A stretch of 64,000 nucleotides of DNA from Ignavibacteriaceae bacterium (GTDB lineage Bacteria > Bacteroidota > Ignavibacteria > Ignavibacteriales > Ignavibacteriaceae), in the NCBI GenBank assembly GCA_023229425.1, contig JALNZG010000003.1, positions 323,999-387,998 of the forward strand, written 5' to 3'. This document shows positions 1 to 9,042 of this stretch, in pieces (positions within the stretch are counted from its first letter, which is position 1; every line of letters starts with the position of its first letter). The translations under genes and the position numbers were made by a program. The notes below the pieces were generated by a model that was not told the DNA's origin, ran no database searches, and was given only the letters and a program-made list of their open reading frames with translations.

Positions 1-93
1 AGGATATCCTATTCAAAATTAATAAAATATTACCAAATATATTTTATTAATGGGAGTAGTTATAAATTGAGTCTAAAATTTTTAAGAGTAATA

Positions 94-1533
94 ATGTTGA
101 ATCCAAAAGAAGCGCTAAATAAATATTTTAATCACCTTGAGTTCCGCGGCGAGCAGGAAAAGATAATAAATAGATTGATAAACGAACATGCTCACTGCCT
201 TGTTCTAATGCCGACCGGTGGCGGTAAATCAATTTGTTACCAATTGCCGGCTTTATTATTTGAAGGCGGAACCATTGTGATCAGTCCGCTAATTGCGTTA
301 ATGCAAGACCAGGTTGACGCGTTAAAGAGAAAAAATATTCCGGCAGAGTTTATTAATTCTACCGTTTCTGCCGATCAGCGACAAGAAAAATTACAAAGAT
401 TCGTCGAAGGGAAAGTTAAACTGCTCTATGTTACTCCTGAAAGATTTAGAAAACCGGAATTTATCGGAGCAATAAAAACCGCCAATGTATCCATGCTCGC
501 AGTTGATGAAGCGCATTGTATTTCGGAATGGGGACACGATTTTAGACCTGATTATTCACGCATCGCTGAGTTTCGAAAGCTTTTGAATAATCCTCTTACT
601 ATCGCGCTTACTGCAACTGCAACCGCCGATGTTCAGCGGGATATTATTACAAAACTTGGTTTATCAAACGATGAAATTAAAATTTTCCATGAAGGAATTG
701 AGCGGCCAAATCTTCGCCTTGAAACCACAGAAGTGTTTGATGAAAAAGAAACGTTGAGCGCTATCATTAAAGTGCTTGATAAATATAACGGAGCAGGAAT
801 CATTTACTTTGCTCTGATAAAAAAACTAGAATACTATTCGCAAATACTCCGGGACAAAGGTTACAGGCATGGAATTTATCACGGCAAACTTGATGCGAGC
901 GATAGAAAAAGAACGCAACGGAATTTTCTTTCCGGTAAACAAAATTTAATTCTTGCTACCAACGCTTTCGGAATGGGGATTGACAAACCGGATATTCGCT
1001 TTGTTATTCACGCTGAAGTTCCCTCTTCTATCGAGTCGTATTATCAAGAAATTGGTAGAGCAGGACGCGACGGAAATGATTCTTTGTGTATGCTTCTTTA
1101 TAACCAGGAAGACCTTTACACACAAATGGAATTTATTAAATGGGCTAATCCCGACGCGAATTATTATTTAGGGATGTACAATCTTTTAAGATCAAATTTG
1201 GAAGCCGCAAATTCGATGGGAGCTGATTATCTGCGCGAACAGATGAGTTTCAAAAACAGAAGTGATTTCCGTGTGGAAACCGTGCTTGCCATGCTTGACC
1301 GCTACGGCGTTACGGAAGGAGCCATCGAGAACAAAAACCTAACCATTGTTGATGAACTACCACACGAACTTCAAGATGAAACTTATCTGAAAGAAAAACT
1401 TCTGAACGATAACAAAAAACTTTTATCAATGGTGAATTATTTCAAATCAGAAACTTGCAGAAGAGTTTTTATTTCAGATTACTTCGGCTTCCCCGGAGAA
1501 AAACCTTGCGGCAATTGTGATGTTTGTAATTGA
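94..1533 (+). CDS. recQ: RecQ-family ATP-dependent DNA helicase, short form
   Basis: 3'-5' DNA helicase acting on forked and recombination intermediates. Motifs appear in order: Walker A MPTGGGKS at about residue 39, the DEAH box with CISEWGHDF at about 138, TATAT at about 173, and QEIGRAGRDG at about 315. The chain ends in a cysteine cluster (CRRVF, then CGNCDVCN), the RecQ zinc-binding subdomain, and stops there. At 479 residues it lacks the winged-helix and HRDC domains of E. coli RecQ (about 610). The ATG at 94 is preferred to an upstream in-frame TTG at 67 because the family sequence begins near it; no strong Shine-Dalgarno is seen for either. The stop is not followed by a homologous downstream frame, so the shortness looks native. 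Confidence 0.9.
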   Translation: MLNPKEALNKYFNHLEFRGEQEKIINRLINEHAHCLVLMPTGGGKSICYQLPALLFEGGTIVISPLIALMQDQVDALKRKNIPAEFINSTVSADQRQEKLQRFVEGKVKLLYVTPERFRKPEFIGAIKTANVSMLAVDEAHCISEWGHDFRPDYSRIAEFRKLLNNPLTIALTATATADVQRDIITKLGLSNDEIKIFHEGIERPNLRLETTEVFDEKETLSAIIKVLDKYNGAGIIYFALIKKLEYYSQILRDKGYRHGIYHGKLDASDRKRTQRNFLSGKQNLILATNAFGMGIDKPDIRFVIHAEVPSSIESYYQEIGRAGRDGNDSLCMLLYNQEDLYTQMEFIKWANPDANYYLGMYNLLRSNLEAANSMGADYLREQMSFKNRSDFRVETVLAMLDRYGVTEGAIENKNLTIVDELPHELQDETYLKEKLLNDNKKLLSMVNYFKSETCRRVFISDYFGFPGEKPCGNCDVCN

Positions 1534-1877
1534 ACAAACACTTTGAATGATGAGTTTTACACATTGTTAAATGAAAAATTCGCAACGACAAGTGAGAGTT
1601 TCTCAAGGCTAAATAGGAAGCGATCAAAGTCAATCCGAAGTCTCGCAAAACTAATCTGAAAGTGAGCAAAGTCAATCGTGAATCTCGCAAAGCCAATCTT
1701 AAGTCTTGCAAAGGCAATCAGAAGGTGAGCAAAGTTATCTTTAAGAAGTGAAAAGCGAAGAAAAAGGGCTATCTTGTAGAAATCGAAAAAGATTTTAGAG
1801 TCAAGGGATGTGGGTAAAGAAGTATGAATTACTCACCTTACGCAAACCAATGCGTATAGGGCATCTCAAAAAACTAT
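1534..1877. other. Intergenic region between recQ and the giant gene (convergent)
   Basis: Holds the 21-bp minisatellite, then a stretch with no convincing gene. At 1827-1846 there is a 20-bp segment identical to 61705-61724, and at 1836-1860 a small inverted repeat (TACGCA...TGCGTA) that could act as a transcription stop for the giant minus-strand gene. The single open frame crossing this area on the minus strand is a by-product of the 21-bp period. Confidence 0.6.
1580..1747. repeat. 21-bp degenerate minisatellite, eight units
   Basis: Eight head-to-tail units of exactly 21 bp with no indels between units. The consensus on the plus strand is roughly TCGCAAAGYCAATCYGAAGTC. Unit starts fall at 1580, 1601, 1622, 1643, 1664, 1685, 1706 and 1727. 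Because 21 is a multiple of three, the array reads as heptapeptide repeats in several frames, which produces a spurious minus-strand open frame. In one plus frame it reads as Ser/Gln-rich heptads interrupted by stops, so it may be a decayed coding repeat. Confidence 0.8.
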
Positions 1878-4800
1878 TTACCCGTTCTCACCGGTTAGGC
1901 GTGCAATTTGCAAGAGATAGAACCTTAAAAGATCCTGCTGTTTTGGCGATAATGCCTGCTCTTCAATTTTGATAATTCTCTCAACTTCTTTTATCGCACG
2001 GATAATATTGATCGGCACTTCAACCATTCCTTCGGAAATAACAGAGAGATATTCAAAAGCGGCAGCGAGAAATTGATGCATGTTGTCATCATTTGACATT
2101 TTTAAGACGTTCGATAACTCGGTCGGAAGTTTTAATTTCATTGGCGCAAATGGAAGTTCTTTCGTTTGCGCATTGGAAGACAACGAATACAAAGCTATCG
2201 CTAATTCAACGAAACTCGCAACCCTCTGGGTTACCGGTTGTTCAAGCAAATACCACATTTTCGCGCGCCAAAATTTTACTTCTTCGGAAATAAAGAGAAG
2301 TTTTTTTATATCGTTAAACCATTTTGGATCAACAGTACCATTAATCGCGGAAAGAAAAACTTCGGGATTGGTATTGAAAAAATCCGGTTGCAGCACAATC
2401 GCTAAATCGGGACGAAGTGTTGGCAATAGATCGGAAATAAATTTATCTCCCTCAAAAAAATCCGTTACGTTCAATCCGTGCCTTCTCAAAAGCTCTCTCT
2501 GGAAAAGAATCAAATATTTGCCCAGCGAATCAAGGTCTTCCCTTAACGCAAGAAACGCTGAATTGCCAGCCGGGAACGCTTTTTCCATCCGGTTGAGATA
2601 CGTTAAATCAACATCATGATAAATTCGCAAAGTGTGTAATATTTCATAAACCGGAAGGTTGGGTAAAATTCTATCTTCTATTAATGTAACGCTTTCGCCC
2701 ATGTCAAAATACTTTTGCGAAAAACTATCCAGCGCGCGGAACAAGCCGGTTGTTAGCTGGTTAATACCCAGCACCGCTGTTTGCGATTGATTATGTGAGA
2801 TCGCGCGAAGCAGGCTTCCGTAACGTGAAAAGGGAATTGTCTCCGCGATCCTTTCAAGTATTTTCTGACCTGCGCCGCCGGAACCTCCCTGCCCCGGACG
2901 TATCGTAGGTCTATCTCTAAGAGGCGGAGTAGTACGTGAAATGAAATAAGAAACAATATGAATACCGACGACATCCTCTTCCCTACCGTAGAGAATTTGC
3001 CTAAAGTTCTCGGTAGCGATAGATAAAAATTCGTCGAAGAGGATTTCTTTTCTTCCTACTGTAAGCCGCTCCAATTCTTTTAAACCACGTGTTTTAAACT
3101 GAAGCCGGGTTTCTAGAAGAGGTTCACCAGCACGCTTAATTTCATTTTCATAAAACTTCTGCGCTTCTTTTATGTGATAGAGCAGTTGAGCTAAATCATG
3201 AACGGAAATGTGACGCAGCTTTTCGGAAATATTACTCTGAAATGTGCGCAGATCACCGCCGGCAAAAACTCCCAGCAAAGGAGTCGCCGCGTATTCCGTA
3301 CTCTTTTTTGTTGACGCATTTAAATGTTTGGAAAATCTTTTTATCGAATCGGCTGAATTAATAAACGCGGGCTGACCGACAACATGCGAGTAATACCCGC
3401 CTTGACGCTGCATTGGTTCACCGCTCCCCATTTTCATTCTGACAATACCGTTCAACCCTTTTTCCGCAAGCCAACTCGTCAATTCGTACTTCGCATCTTT
3501 GTACAAATTCATTCCGGCGGTTTGACCTACTTGTTGACTTAAATCAGATCCGGCGACAAAGATTTCGGTAATGATCTCAGCAAACCGTTCGCCGGTTTCT
3601 TGATTCAATCTTCTGCTTTGTAACGAGTATTCCCAAATTTTATTCAGATAATTTTTAAGATTCTTTACCGAAATAATATCTTCAAACAAAGGGATCAGCC
3701 AGATAGCGGGAATTTCCAGATCACGATTATCGCGAAGGATTTGTTCCCGGTGCGCGCGCATTTTTCTATCAAGCGAAATCAATGCTTCAGGCTTTGTAGA
3801 CATACTCACCTGCAGAGCCATAACCATTCCGGGATTGCCGTACTTCCCCGCGATCTCATTAATCTCAACCATGTTGTGAATTGTGGTATCAATGGCAAAT
3901 TGATCTTGAGCGGTGATCAACTTTTGATGAATACGAGGAGTTATTATGAAACGTTTTAACAGGTCTTTATACAAACACGCTTCCAGCGCAAGTTCTCTAT
4001 TGTTGATATTCTTTTGAATCGAAGGAAGCGATACACGAAGCGCTTTTCTTATTTTTTTATTTAATGAAAAATAATATTCAAGCGCATCTTTTCTTTGTTT
4101 ACGAAGTTCCAGCATCTTCCGTTCGAGGCGGTCGTTATGATGCCACAATGAGGTTAGTGGATCTTGCGCGATATGAAGCCGCATTCCCATTCGTCTGATT
4201 TTTCCCGGTTTCAAATTAAACGGAAGAATTCCCCTAAATCTTTTTTCAAGTTGATGAGTGAGCTCCGATATTTCATTCAACAAATTTGAAAAGCGTTTGT
4301 TCGTCTCCGGAAGTTTTTCAATTTCATGGAGAAGCATCAAGTCGATCTTAACGGATCTATCGGTCTTTAAAAGAATCTGAAGCAGTCTGCACTGCCGGGC
4401 AACATTTTCAATGAGCACCGCCGCAACTAAACTATGTCCTTGCCCTGACGGTCTGTTGCTTCCATCCCAATCTCCCCAAAAAGAGAGAAACGTTTGGAAT
4501 GGTTTGTCGGAGTGCAAGTTGGTGAAATTTTCCGCCGCAATTATTGAATTTAGATCGAGGACTAATTCCCGCGGCTCTTGACTAGAAACAATCGCCACAT
4601 TCAATCCGAGAAATTCTTTTATTAATTCATCCGCAGTTTTTTGGAGCAGCACAGGGAGAATATTTTCATTTTTAATTACACGTTCGATTAATTCTTCAAA
4701 CAACAAATCAACTTTGAGCGAATACATTTGCGTAGGATGAACCGTTCGATCATATAACCGCTGCTTGAACTCTTTTTCTCTTCTCTCCACGCTGTCTTTA

Positions 4801-7496
4801 GAGAACTCTTTTTCTAGAGCAGCAATCAGTCCTTTCCCTTTATCCGCTAAAGCTAAATCTATTACTTCGTTTGCTATCGTCAGTCGATCGACAAATCTTT
4901 GTTTAAATGTTGCTAACCGTTCAGGCAAAAAATCTTCAATAAAATTCTTTTCATACTGTAAAGCGCTCACTACATCAACGTGGCGTAGGAACTGTTTCCT
5001 ATAAAGGGAATTGCATTCTTTAAATATTTTTTGTTCGATGAAATCCCATTTATCCGGTGAATCATTTGGGGCAGATGAATTTTTTACAACATGTGGTTTT
5101 ACATCAAATTGTTTCAGGTTATAATTTGCAGCCTCTTCAGCGATCATTCTGTTAAGATCAATCAGAACTCTTCTTGTTTTTTTAAGCAGCGTTTCTGCAT
5201 TGTCGGTGCCGCCGAGAGTTAGCCGGAAAATTTTACGCCCGGCTTCAAATCCTTTTTCCGTGCGCGCGAATGTTGAAAGCGGTATAAGACCTATCCCCTG
5301 CCTCGCTAATCCGGAAGCCAGCCAATCAAGTGATAATCCCGATGGTAATTTATCAATCATCATCTGAGGGTACATGCTGCCTTTGGGCGCTTTAATTTTA
5401 ATATTGAATCTATTCCGTTCAGCAGGAAGATTTAAAACGGCTTCCTCCAGGGAATGCATTCTCTCTTCAAAAATTACATTTCGCAGCCGCCAATAGGCGT
5501 TTGCCGTTTCCGGTTTATTACGATAAAAGAGGTAAGCTAAAAATATCGTGCCGATATTGGGTCTTATCGTTGTCGTGACTTTTTCGAATTTTTTAAACAA
5601 CACACGGTTACGGATCTCTATAACCGAAAGACGCGCGCCGGCAAAGGAATCCGTCTTTGATAAAGAGTGAATGGTAATTACATAATCCGATTGATCTTCA
5701 CTGATATAACCGTATTCGAGAAGTTCGTCGGTAAGATGCCGGATTGTTTTTATTTGTTTTAGCACGCCAACAGGAGCTACGTTCTGGTAAGAAAGATCGT
5801 CAATGATGAAAATGTTTCTCTCGAGTAACCATTTTATTAAACGTTTCAATCCTTCGCTATCGAATTCCTGTCCGGTCGCGTTGTGCGGATTGTTCAGAGC
5901 AACAGCGCCATATTTATTCCAGTTGGGATCATCGGAAATTTTAGAATTCACCGTAGCAATGATGCCGTCAATATCAAGTTCAAAATCATCAGTCAGAGAA
6001 ACAACCGACACTGAAGGGAAACAATGTTCATACGTCCAGCTAAGATCAGGGAATACGACCTCTTTAATTCCGCAGTGAAATCCGAGTAAACCTAAACCGG
6101 AGCGCGATGAGCCGCTAACAAGCAAACAATCATTTCTTCTATATTCAGGGTGGTGTTTTAAGAAGACGTAAAGAAAACTGTTGACTAACTCTTTGGTCCA
6201 TTCTTCGGAATCTATTTTTTCAACACACTCGTCAAGCAGATCATTTGCTTTAATAGTAGAAAATTGATCGAATGCGAAGATTGATGAAGCTAATATTGAT
6301 TTTTTAGTAAGATCAATTTCAACCTTTGAAACTCTTTCCGAGACATTATCAACATAAAGCCCGCTTCGAGAAATTAGGGAGTCTAATTTATTTTCAAAAT
6401 ATTTAAAAGAAGCACCACCGATATTCTTGCCTATGACCGGAACGGAAGATGATTCGTGAGCCGGTTCAACTACTAAGTTGTCTTTCCCGCCAATGTTTTT
6501 ATCACCGGTCAATTTTTCTTTAAGAATGAATGAGAGCAATTCAACTTCGGAAGCTGATGGAGTTCCTTTCAGTTGGAAGTGAATATTCTCTATAACTTTT
6601 ATGAAATCGGAATTACCTGCTAGAAAAACAATCGAGAGATTTTTTAAGAAAGGAGAAAATATTTCCGGAGTCATCAAGCGGAGAACGCGGTTCATCATCT
6701 TTGCTTCTCTTGCAAGAGAAAGATGGTTTGGGGCGTTATTTACTTCAACAAAGAAAAGAGAAAACTCCAGGCTCAACTGTCTGAGTGTTTTTCTTGCTTC
6801 TTCTCTTGTGCTCTTCCCCAACAATAAAAAGGTTGGCGCATTGGGTGAGTTTACTAAATGCTGCCGAAGATTTTCAATTAATACTTTTTCATCCTCCGGT
6901 AAAACCTTGAACTTGACCGAAGGGAACTTCATTAAATGTTCGGGGAGATAAAACGCGAACAGTAAAACCGTTGCCGGAAGATTAACAAGATATTCTGACA
7001 GCGCATGGAATAAAATTCTCAGCGTTTCATAAATACCGCCGGAAGCTAAAATTATTTCCCGGTTGCCGGATGCCTCGCCAAGGTTATATGATAATGGTTC
7101 TTGCGGGTTCTTAATAAGCCATTCATTAAAATAATTTACCAGGTAACTTGGTTCACCTTTTTTGAAACCGCCACGCGGCATGTACGGCGCGCTTTTTTTT
7201 ATCAAATCAACGAAGAACTTTAATTTTGTTTTCTCACTGCTTTCCCATTCAAGGTGTTCAATAATCTGGTCGAGATCATTTTCGTTAAATTCTTCTTTTT
7301 GAAATTCAATCCCTAAAATCATTCTCAGGTAGGCGGATGAAAGCTGTTTATCTTGCACAGGATTTCCGATATGAAAGTTTACTTTTTCTTCTGCAGGAAC
7401 AGATGAAGATGCTGTTGCCTCGCTCACTTCGGAAACCTTTGCTGCTTTTATCGGTCTCAGTTTAAAATATTCCAGCGGATCAATATATTTTTTCAT
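1878..7496 (-). CDS. Giant aminotransferase / PEP-carboxylase-like fusion protein
   Basis: 1872 residues in three parts. Residues ~38-330 look like a degenerate class I aminotransferase (NFHIGNP start, ASGGIYETLR) without the lysine motif. Residues ~395-800 form a complete class I fold: NNPHNATG (Asn539), IIDDLSY (Asp567, Tyr570), Schiff-base motif SLSKTDSFAGARLS (Lys614, Arg622) and FRLTLGG (Arg758). Residues ~815-1872 match full-length bacterial PEP carboxylase in motif order: DRTVHPTQ (His920), WGDWDGSNRP (~1007), VSMSTKPEAL (~1230), IPLFEDI (~1268), FVAGSDLSQQ (~1313), GSGEPMQRQGG (Arg1364), an SR-containing loop (~1520) and a C-terminal RLTGENG. The 444-residue His920-Arg1364 spacing is close to the 449 of E. 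coli PEPC. Inferred role: PEP plus bicarbonate to oxaloacetate, then transamination to aspartate. It follows the SPFH gene by 21 bp, probably as one operon. A PEP-carboxylase-derived scaffold without activity is the alternative. Confidence 0.7.
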   Translation of the reverse strand: MKKYIDPLEYFKLRPIKAAKVSEVSEATASSSVPAEEKVNFHIGNPVQDKQLSSAYLRMILGIEFQKEEFNENDLDQIIEHLEWESSEKTKLKFFVDLIKKSAPYMPRGGFKKGEPSYLVNYFNEWLIKNPQEPLSYNLGEASGNREIILASGGIYETLRILFHALSEYLVNLPATVLLFAFYLPEHLMKFPSVKFKVLPEDEKVLIENLRQHLVNSPNAPTFLLLGKSTREEARKTLRQLSLEFSLFFVEVNNAPNHLSLAREAKMMNRVLRLMTPEIFSPFLKNLSIVFLAGNSDFIKVIENIHFQLKGTPSASEVELLSFILKEKLTGDKNIGGKDNLVVEPAHESSSVPVIGKNIGGASFKYFENKLDSLISRSGLYVDNVSERVSKVEIDLTKKSILASSIFAFDQFSTIKANDLLDECVEKIDSEEWTKELVNSFLYVFLKHHPEYRRNDCLLVSGSSRSGLGLLGFHCGIKEVVFPDLSWTYEHCFPSVSVVSLTDDFELDIDGIIATVNSKISDDPNWNKYGAVALNNPHNATGQEFDSEGLKRLIKWLLERNIFIIDDLSYQNVAPVGVLKQIKTIRHLTDELLEYGYISEDQSDYVITIHSLSKTDSFAGARLSVIEIRNRVLFKKFEKVTTTIRPNIGTIFLAYLFYRNKPETANAYWRLRNVIFEERMHSLEEAVLNLPAERNRFNIKIKAPKGSMYPQMMIDKLPSGLSLDWLASGLARQGIGLIPLSTFARTEKGFEAGRKIFRLTLGGTDNAETLLKKTRRVLIDLNRMIAEEAANYNLKQFDVKPHVVKNSSAPNDSPDKWDFIEQKIFKECNSLYRKQFLRHVDVVSALQYEKNFIEDFLPERLATFKQRFVDRLTIANEVIDLALADKGKGLIAALEKEFSKDSVERREKEFKQRLYDRTVHPTQMYSLKVDLLFEELIERVIKNENILPVLLQKTADELIKEFLGLNVAIVSSQEPRELVLDLNSIIAAENFTNLHSDKPFQTFLSFWGDWDGSNRPSGQGHSLVAAVLIENVARQCRLLQILLKTDRSVKIDLMLLHEIEKLPETNKRFSNLLNEISELTHQLEKRFRGILPFNLKPGKIRRMGMRLHIAQDPLTSLWHHNDRLERKMLELRKQRKDALEYYFSLNKKIRKALRVSLPSIQKNINNRELALEACLYKDLLKRFIITPRIHQKLITAQDQFAIDTTIHNMVEINEIAGKYGNPGMVMALQVSMSTKPEALISLDRKMRAHREQILRDNRDLEIPAIWLIPLFEDIISVKNLKNYLNKIWEYSLQSRRLNQETGERFAEIITEIFVAGSDLSQQVGQTAGMNLYKDAKYELTSWLAEKGLNGIVRMKMGSGEPMQRQGGYYSHVVGQPAFINSADSIKRFSKHLNASTKKSTEYAATPLLGVFAGGDLRTFQSNISEKLRHISVHDLAQLLYHIKEAQKFYENEIKRAGEPLLETRLQFKTRGLKELERLTVGRKEILFDEFLSIATENFRQILYGREEDVVGIHIVSYFISRTTPPLRDRPTIRPGQGGSGGAGQKILERIAETIPFSRYGSLLRAISHNQSQTAVLGINQLTTGLFRALDSFSQKYFDMGESVTLIEDRILPNLPVYEILHTLRIYHDVDLTYLNRMEKAFPAGNSAFLALREDLDSLGKYLILFQRELLRRHGLNVTDFFEGDKFISDLLPTLRPDLAIVLQPDFFNTNPEVFLSAINGTVDPKWFNDIKKLLFISEEVKFWRAKMWYLLEQPVTQRVASFVELAIALYSLSSNAQTKELPFAPMKLKLPTELSNVLKMSNDDNMHQFLAAAFEYLSVISEGMVEVPINIIRAIKEVERIIKIEEQALSPKQQDLLRFYLLQIARLTGENG

Positions 7497-7517
7497 GGTG
7501 AATTAAGGAATATTTCT

Positions 7518-8492
7518 TTATTGCTCTTTTTCTATCTTTGCTTTTGAGGTAGTGACAGTCGACTGCAAGAATTGCTGAAACATTCCGATCAATTCTGAAC
7601 CACGCGAGAGATCATTGGGTGACAAGTTAACAATTGTCTTTGCATTCTTTAACGATTGACTTGCTTCCGCCAAACGCGCCGCTTGCGGCGTTAACATTAA
7701 GAGTTCGGGGCTACTTTTTAGCATGTTCAATTCTTCTTTATCCAACTCAAGCCGCATTCTTTTTCTTCTCAACTCATCTTCAATTCTTTTTTGCGCGAGA
7801 GAAGATTCTTTTTCCATCTCCGTTCTCTTCAAGTCGTATTTTTTTAATTCAAGATTATTTTGCAATAAGGCAATTTCTTCATCCGCTTTTAGTTTAGCTT
7901 TCGTGGCATGAATTCTTGCTTGCTGATTTAGCTTTTCCGTTTGTTCCGTAATTCTTGCCGATTCCTGCTGGCGCATCGCATCCGCTATTTTAGCGTCAAG
8001 AGCTTCGAACGATTGCACCGTTAAAGAAATAAGGTCAAGACCTAACTTTTGAATAGTGATGTTGACTTTTTGCAGGAGATACTCATAAATCTTCGACGAG
8101 GACAATTCTTCTATTTCATATCTTTCGGTATACTCCTTTACGATACCGTGAATTGTCGTTTCAAGTTCTTTTTCGGCTTTAGCAACAGCATAGTTGTTCC
8201 ATCCACCAACTCTAATTAACTCATGAATATGATCCAAAGCGGCAGCTACTGTGATGGCAAGTTTCACTTTGATATCAAGATTTCCCTTTGCCGAGGCTTC
8301 AATATTCATTTGCGTTGCGTAGGTTGTCTTCGGTAAAGCAAGACTAAAATGTCTCGGATAGAAGCGTGATTTTCTTAATATGATTTTCCCGTTTGACTCA
8401 AAAAGAATCAATTGATCCGGTTTTCTTAGTCGATATTCAAAAAAGAATATTACGACAACTATTAATGCTACAATGCCTATGGATATCCACAT
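7518..8492 (-). CDS. SPFH/band-7 (stomatin/prohibitin-like) membrane protein
   Basis: 324 residues. One hydrophobic N-terminal helix (about 3-21, ISIGIVALIVVVIFFFEY) is followed by a band-7-like domain (about 30-180) and a long charged, Gln/Glu/Lys-rich coiled coil (about 185-265), the layout of SPFH scaffold proteins that oligomerise on membranes. The ATG at 8492 has an AGGAG eight bases upstream. It is the first gene of an apparent two-gene operon with the aminotransferase/PEP-carboxylase-like giant, 21 bp downstream. No NfeD-type partner is nearby, which is unusual for bacterial stomatins. Function is unknown; a scaffold anchoring the downstream enzyme is only an inference from adjacency. 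Confidence 0.72.
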   Translation of the reverse strand: MWISIGIVALIVVVIFFFEYRLRKPDQLILFESNGKIILRKSRFYPRHFSLALPKTTYATQMNIEASAKGNLDIKVKLAITVAAALDHIHELIRVGGWNNYAVAKAEKELETTIHGIVKEYTERYEIEELSSSKIYEYLLQKVNITIQKLGLDLISLTVQSFEALDAKIADAMRQQESARITEQTEKLNQQARIHATKAKLKADEEIALLQNNLELKKYDLKRTEMEKESSLAQKRIEDELRRKRMRLELDKEELNMLKSSPELLMLTPQAARLAEASQSLKNAKTIVNLSPNDLSRGSELIGMFQQFLQSTVTTSKAKIEKEQ

Positions 8493-8850
8493 ACTTTTAT
8501 CTCCTAATGAATTTCTATCTACTTTATGATTGCCTGAGGAAAATATCTAAAGAGGGGGAATAAATGCAATCAATTTGGTGGCATAATTTAATATTTTTTT
8601 TTGTTCGTATCCGATAAAAAAACGAAAATATTTGAGAAATCGTAAGCATATTCCATCCCGTGGTTATATATGTAAAAAATACAAACCAAATATTCCCTCG
8701 GGCAAGGAAGGGTTTAAAATAAACCCGCCTTAGTGGGTGGCTAAGGCGGAATTGTTTTAAAGTTAAATTCTATTTCTGTCATGTGCTTCAGAAATAGTGG
8801 GTGCAACATAATAGAAAGAGAAAAAAATGTCAAGGGAAAAAATTCGTGCC
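8493..8850. other. Intergenic region with two hairpins downstream of ywbE
   Basis: No gene seen. Two inverted repeats: CCGCCTTAG/CTAAGGCGG at 8725-8749 with a 7-base loop, and CTATTTCTG/CAGAAATAG at 8770-8797. Either could end minus-strand transcripts from ywbE, although neither has a clean U-tract. The first belongs by sequence to the GC-rich palindrome type seen elsewhere in the window. A possible weak promoter for the SPFH gene (TTG, 21 bases, TAGATATT) lies near 8530-8570 on the minus strand. Confidence 0.5.
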
Positions 8851-9042
8851 CTACAAAATCTTTTTTACTCTCCCCACTTCTCCGGTTTCAAGTCTCACTT
8901 TAATTCCATGGGGATGATTGGAGGAATTTGTTAAAATATTTTTTACAATTCCTTCAGTAAGTTCTCCTGTACGCTGATCTTCTTTAAGAACGATGGCAAC
9001 GAGCATTCCCGCTTTAATATTGGCTCTAACTCTTCCCGCCAT
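8851..9042 (-). CDS. ywbE: YwbE family protein (DUF2196)
   Basis: 63-residue protein matching the small YwbE family along its whole length: an N-terminal basic stretch, VAIVLKEDQRTGELTEGIV, then a SNHPHGIKVRLETGEVGRVK tail. The family is a small conserved beta-rich domain of unknown biochemical role. The ATG at 9042 lies inside the last codons of the upstream DEAD-box helicase gene (17-bp overlap), so the two are very probably co-transcribed and translationally coupled. Confidence 0.88.
   Translation of the reverse strand: MAGRVRANIKAGMLVAIVLKEDQRTGELTEGIVKNILTNSSNHPHGIKVRLETGEVGRVKKIL

Noticed and set aside
1469..1717. Minus-strand 82-codon frame with Leu-rich heptads
   Set aside because: It is created by the 21-bp repeat period and overlaps the end of recQ; no start signal.
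2080..2619. 179-codon plus-strand open frame inside the giant gene
   Set aside because: It is antisense to well-conserved PEPC-like sequence, has no ribosome-binding site and no recognisable family; the giant gene explains the region.
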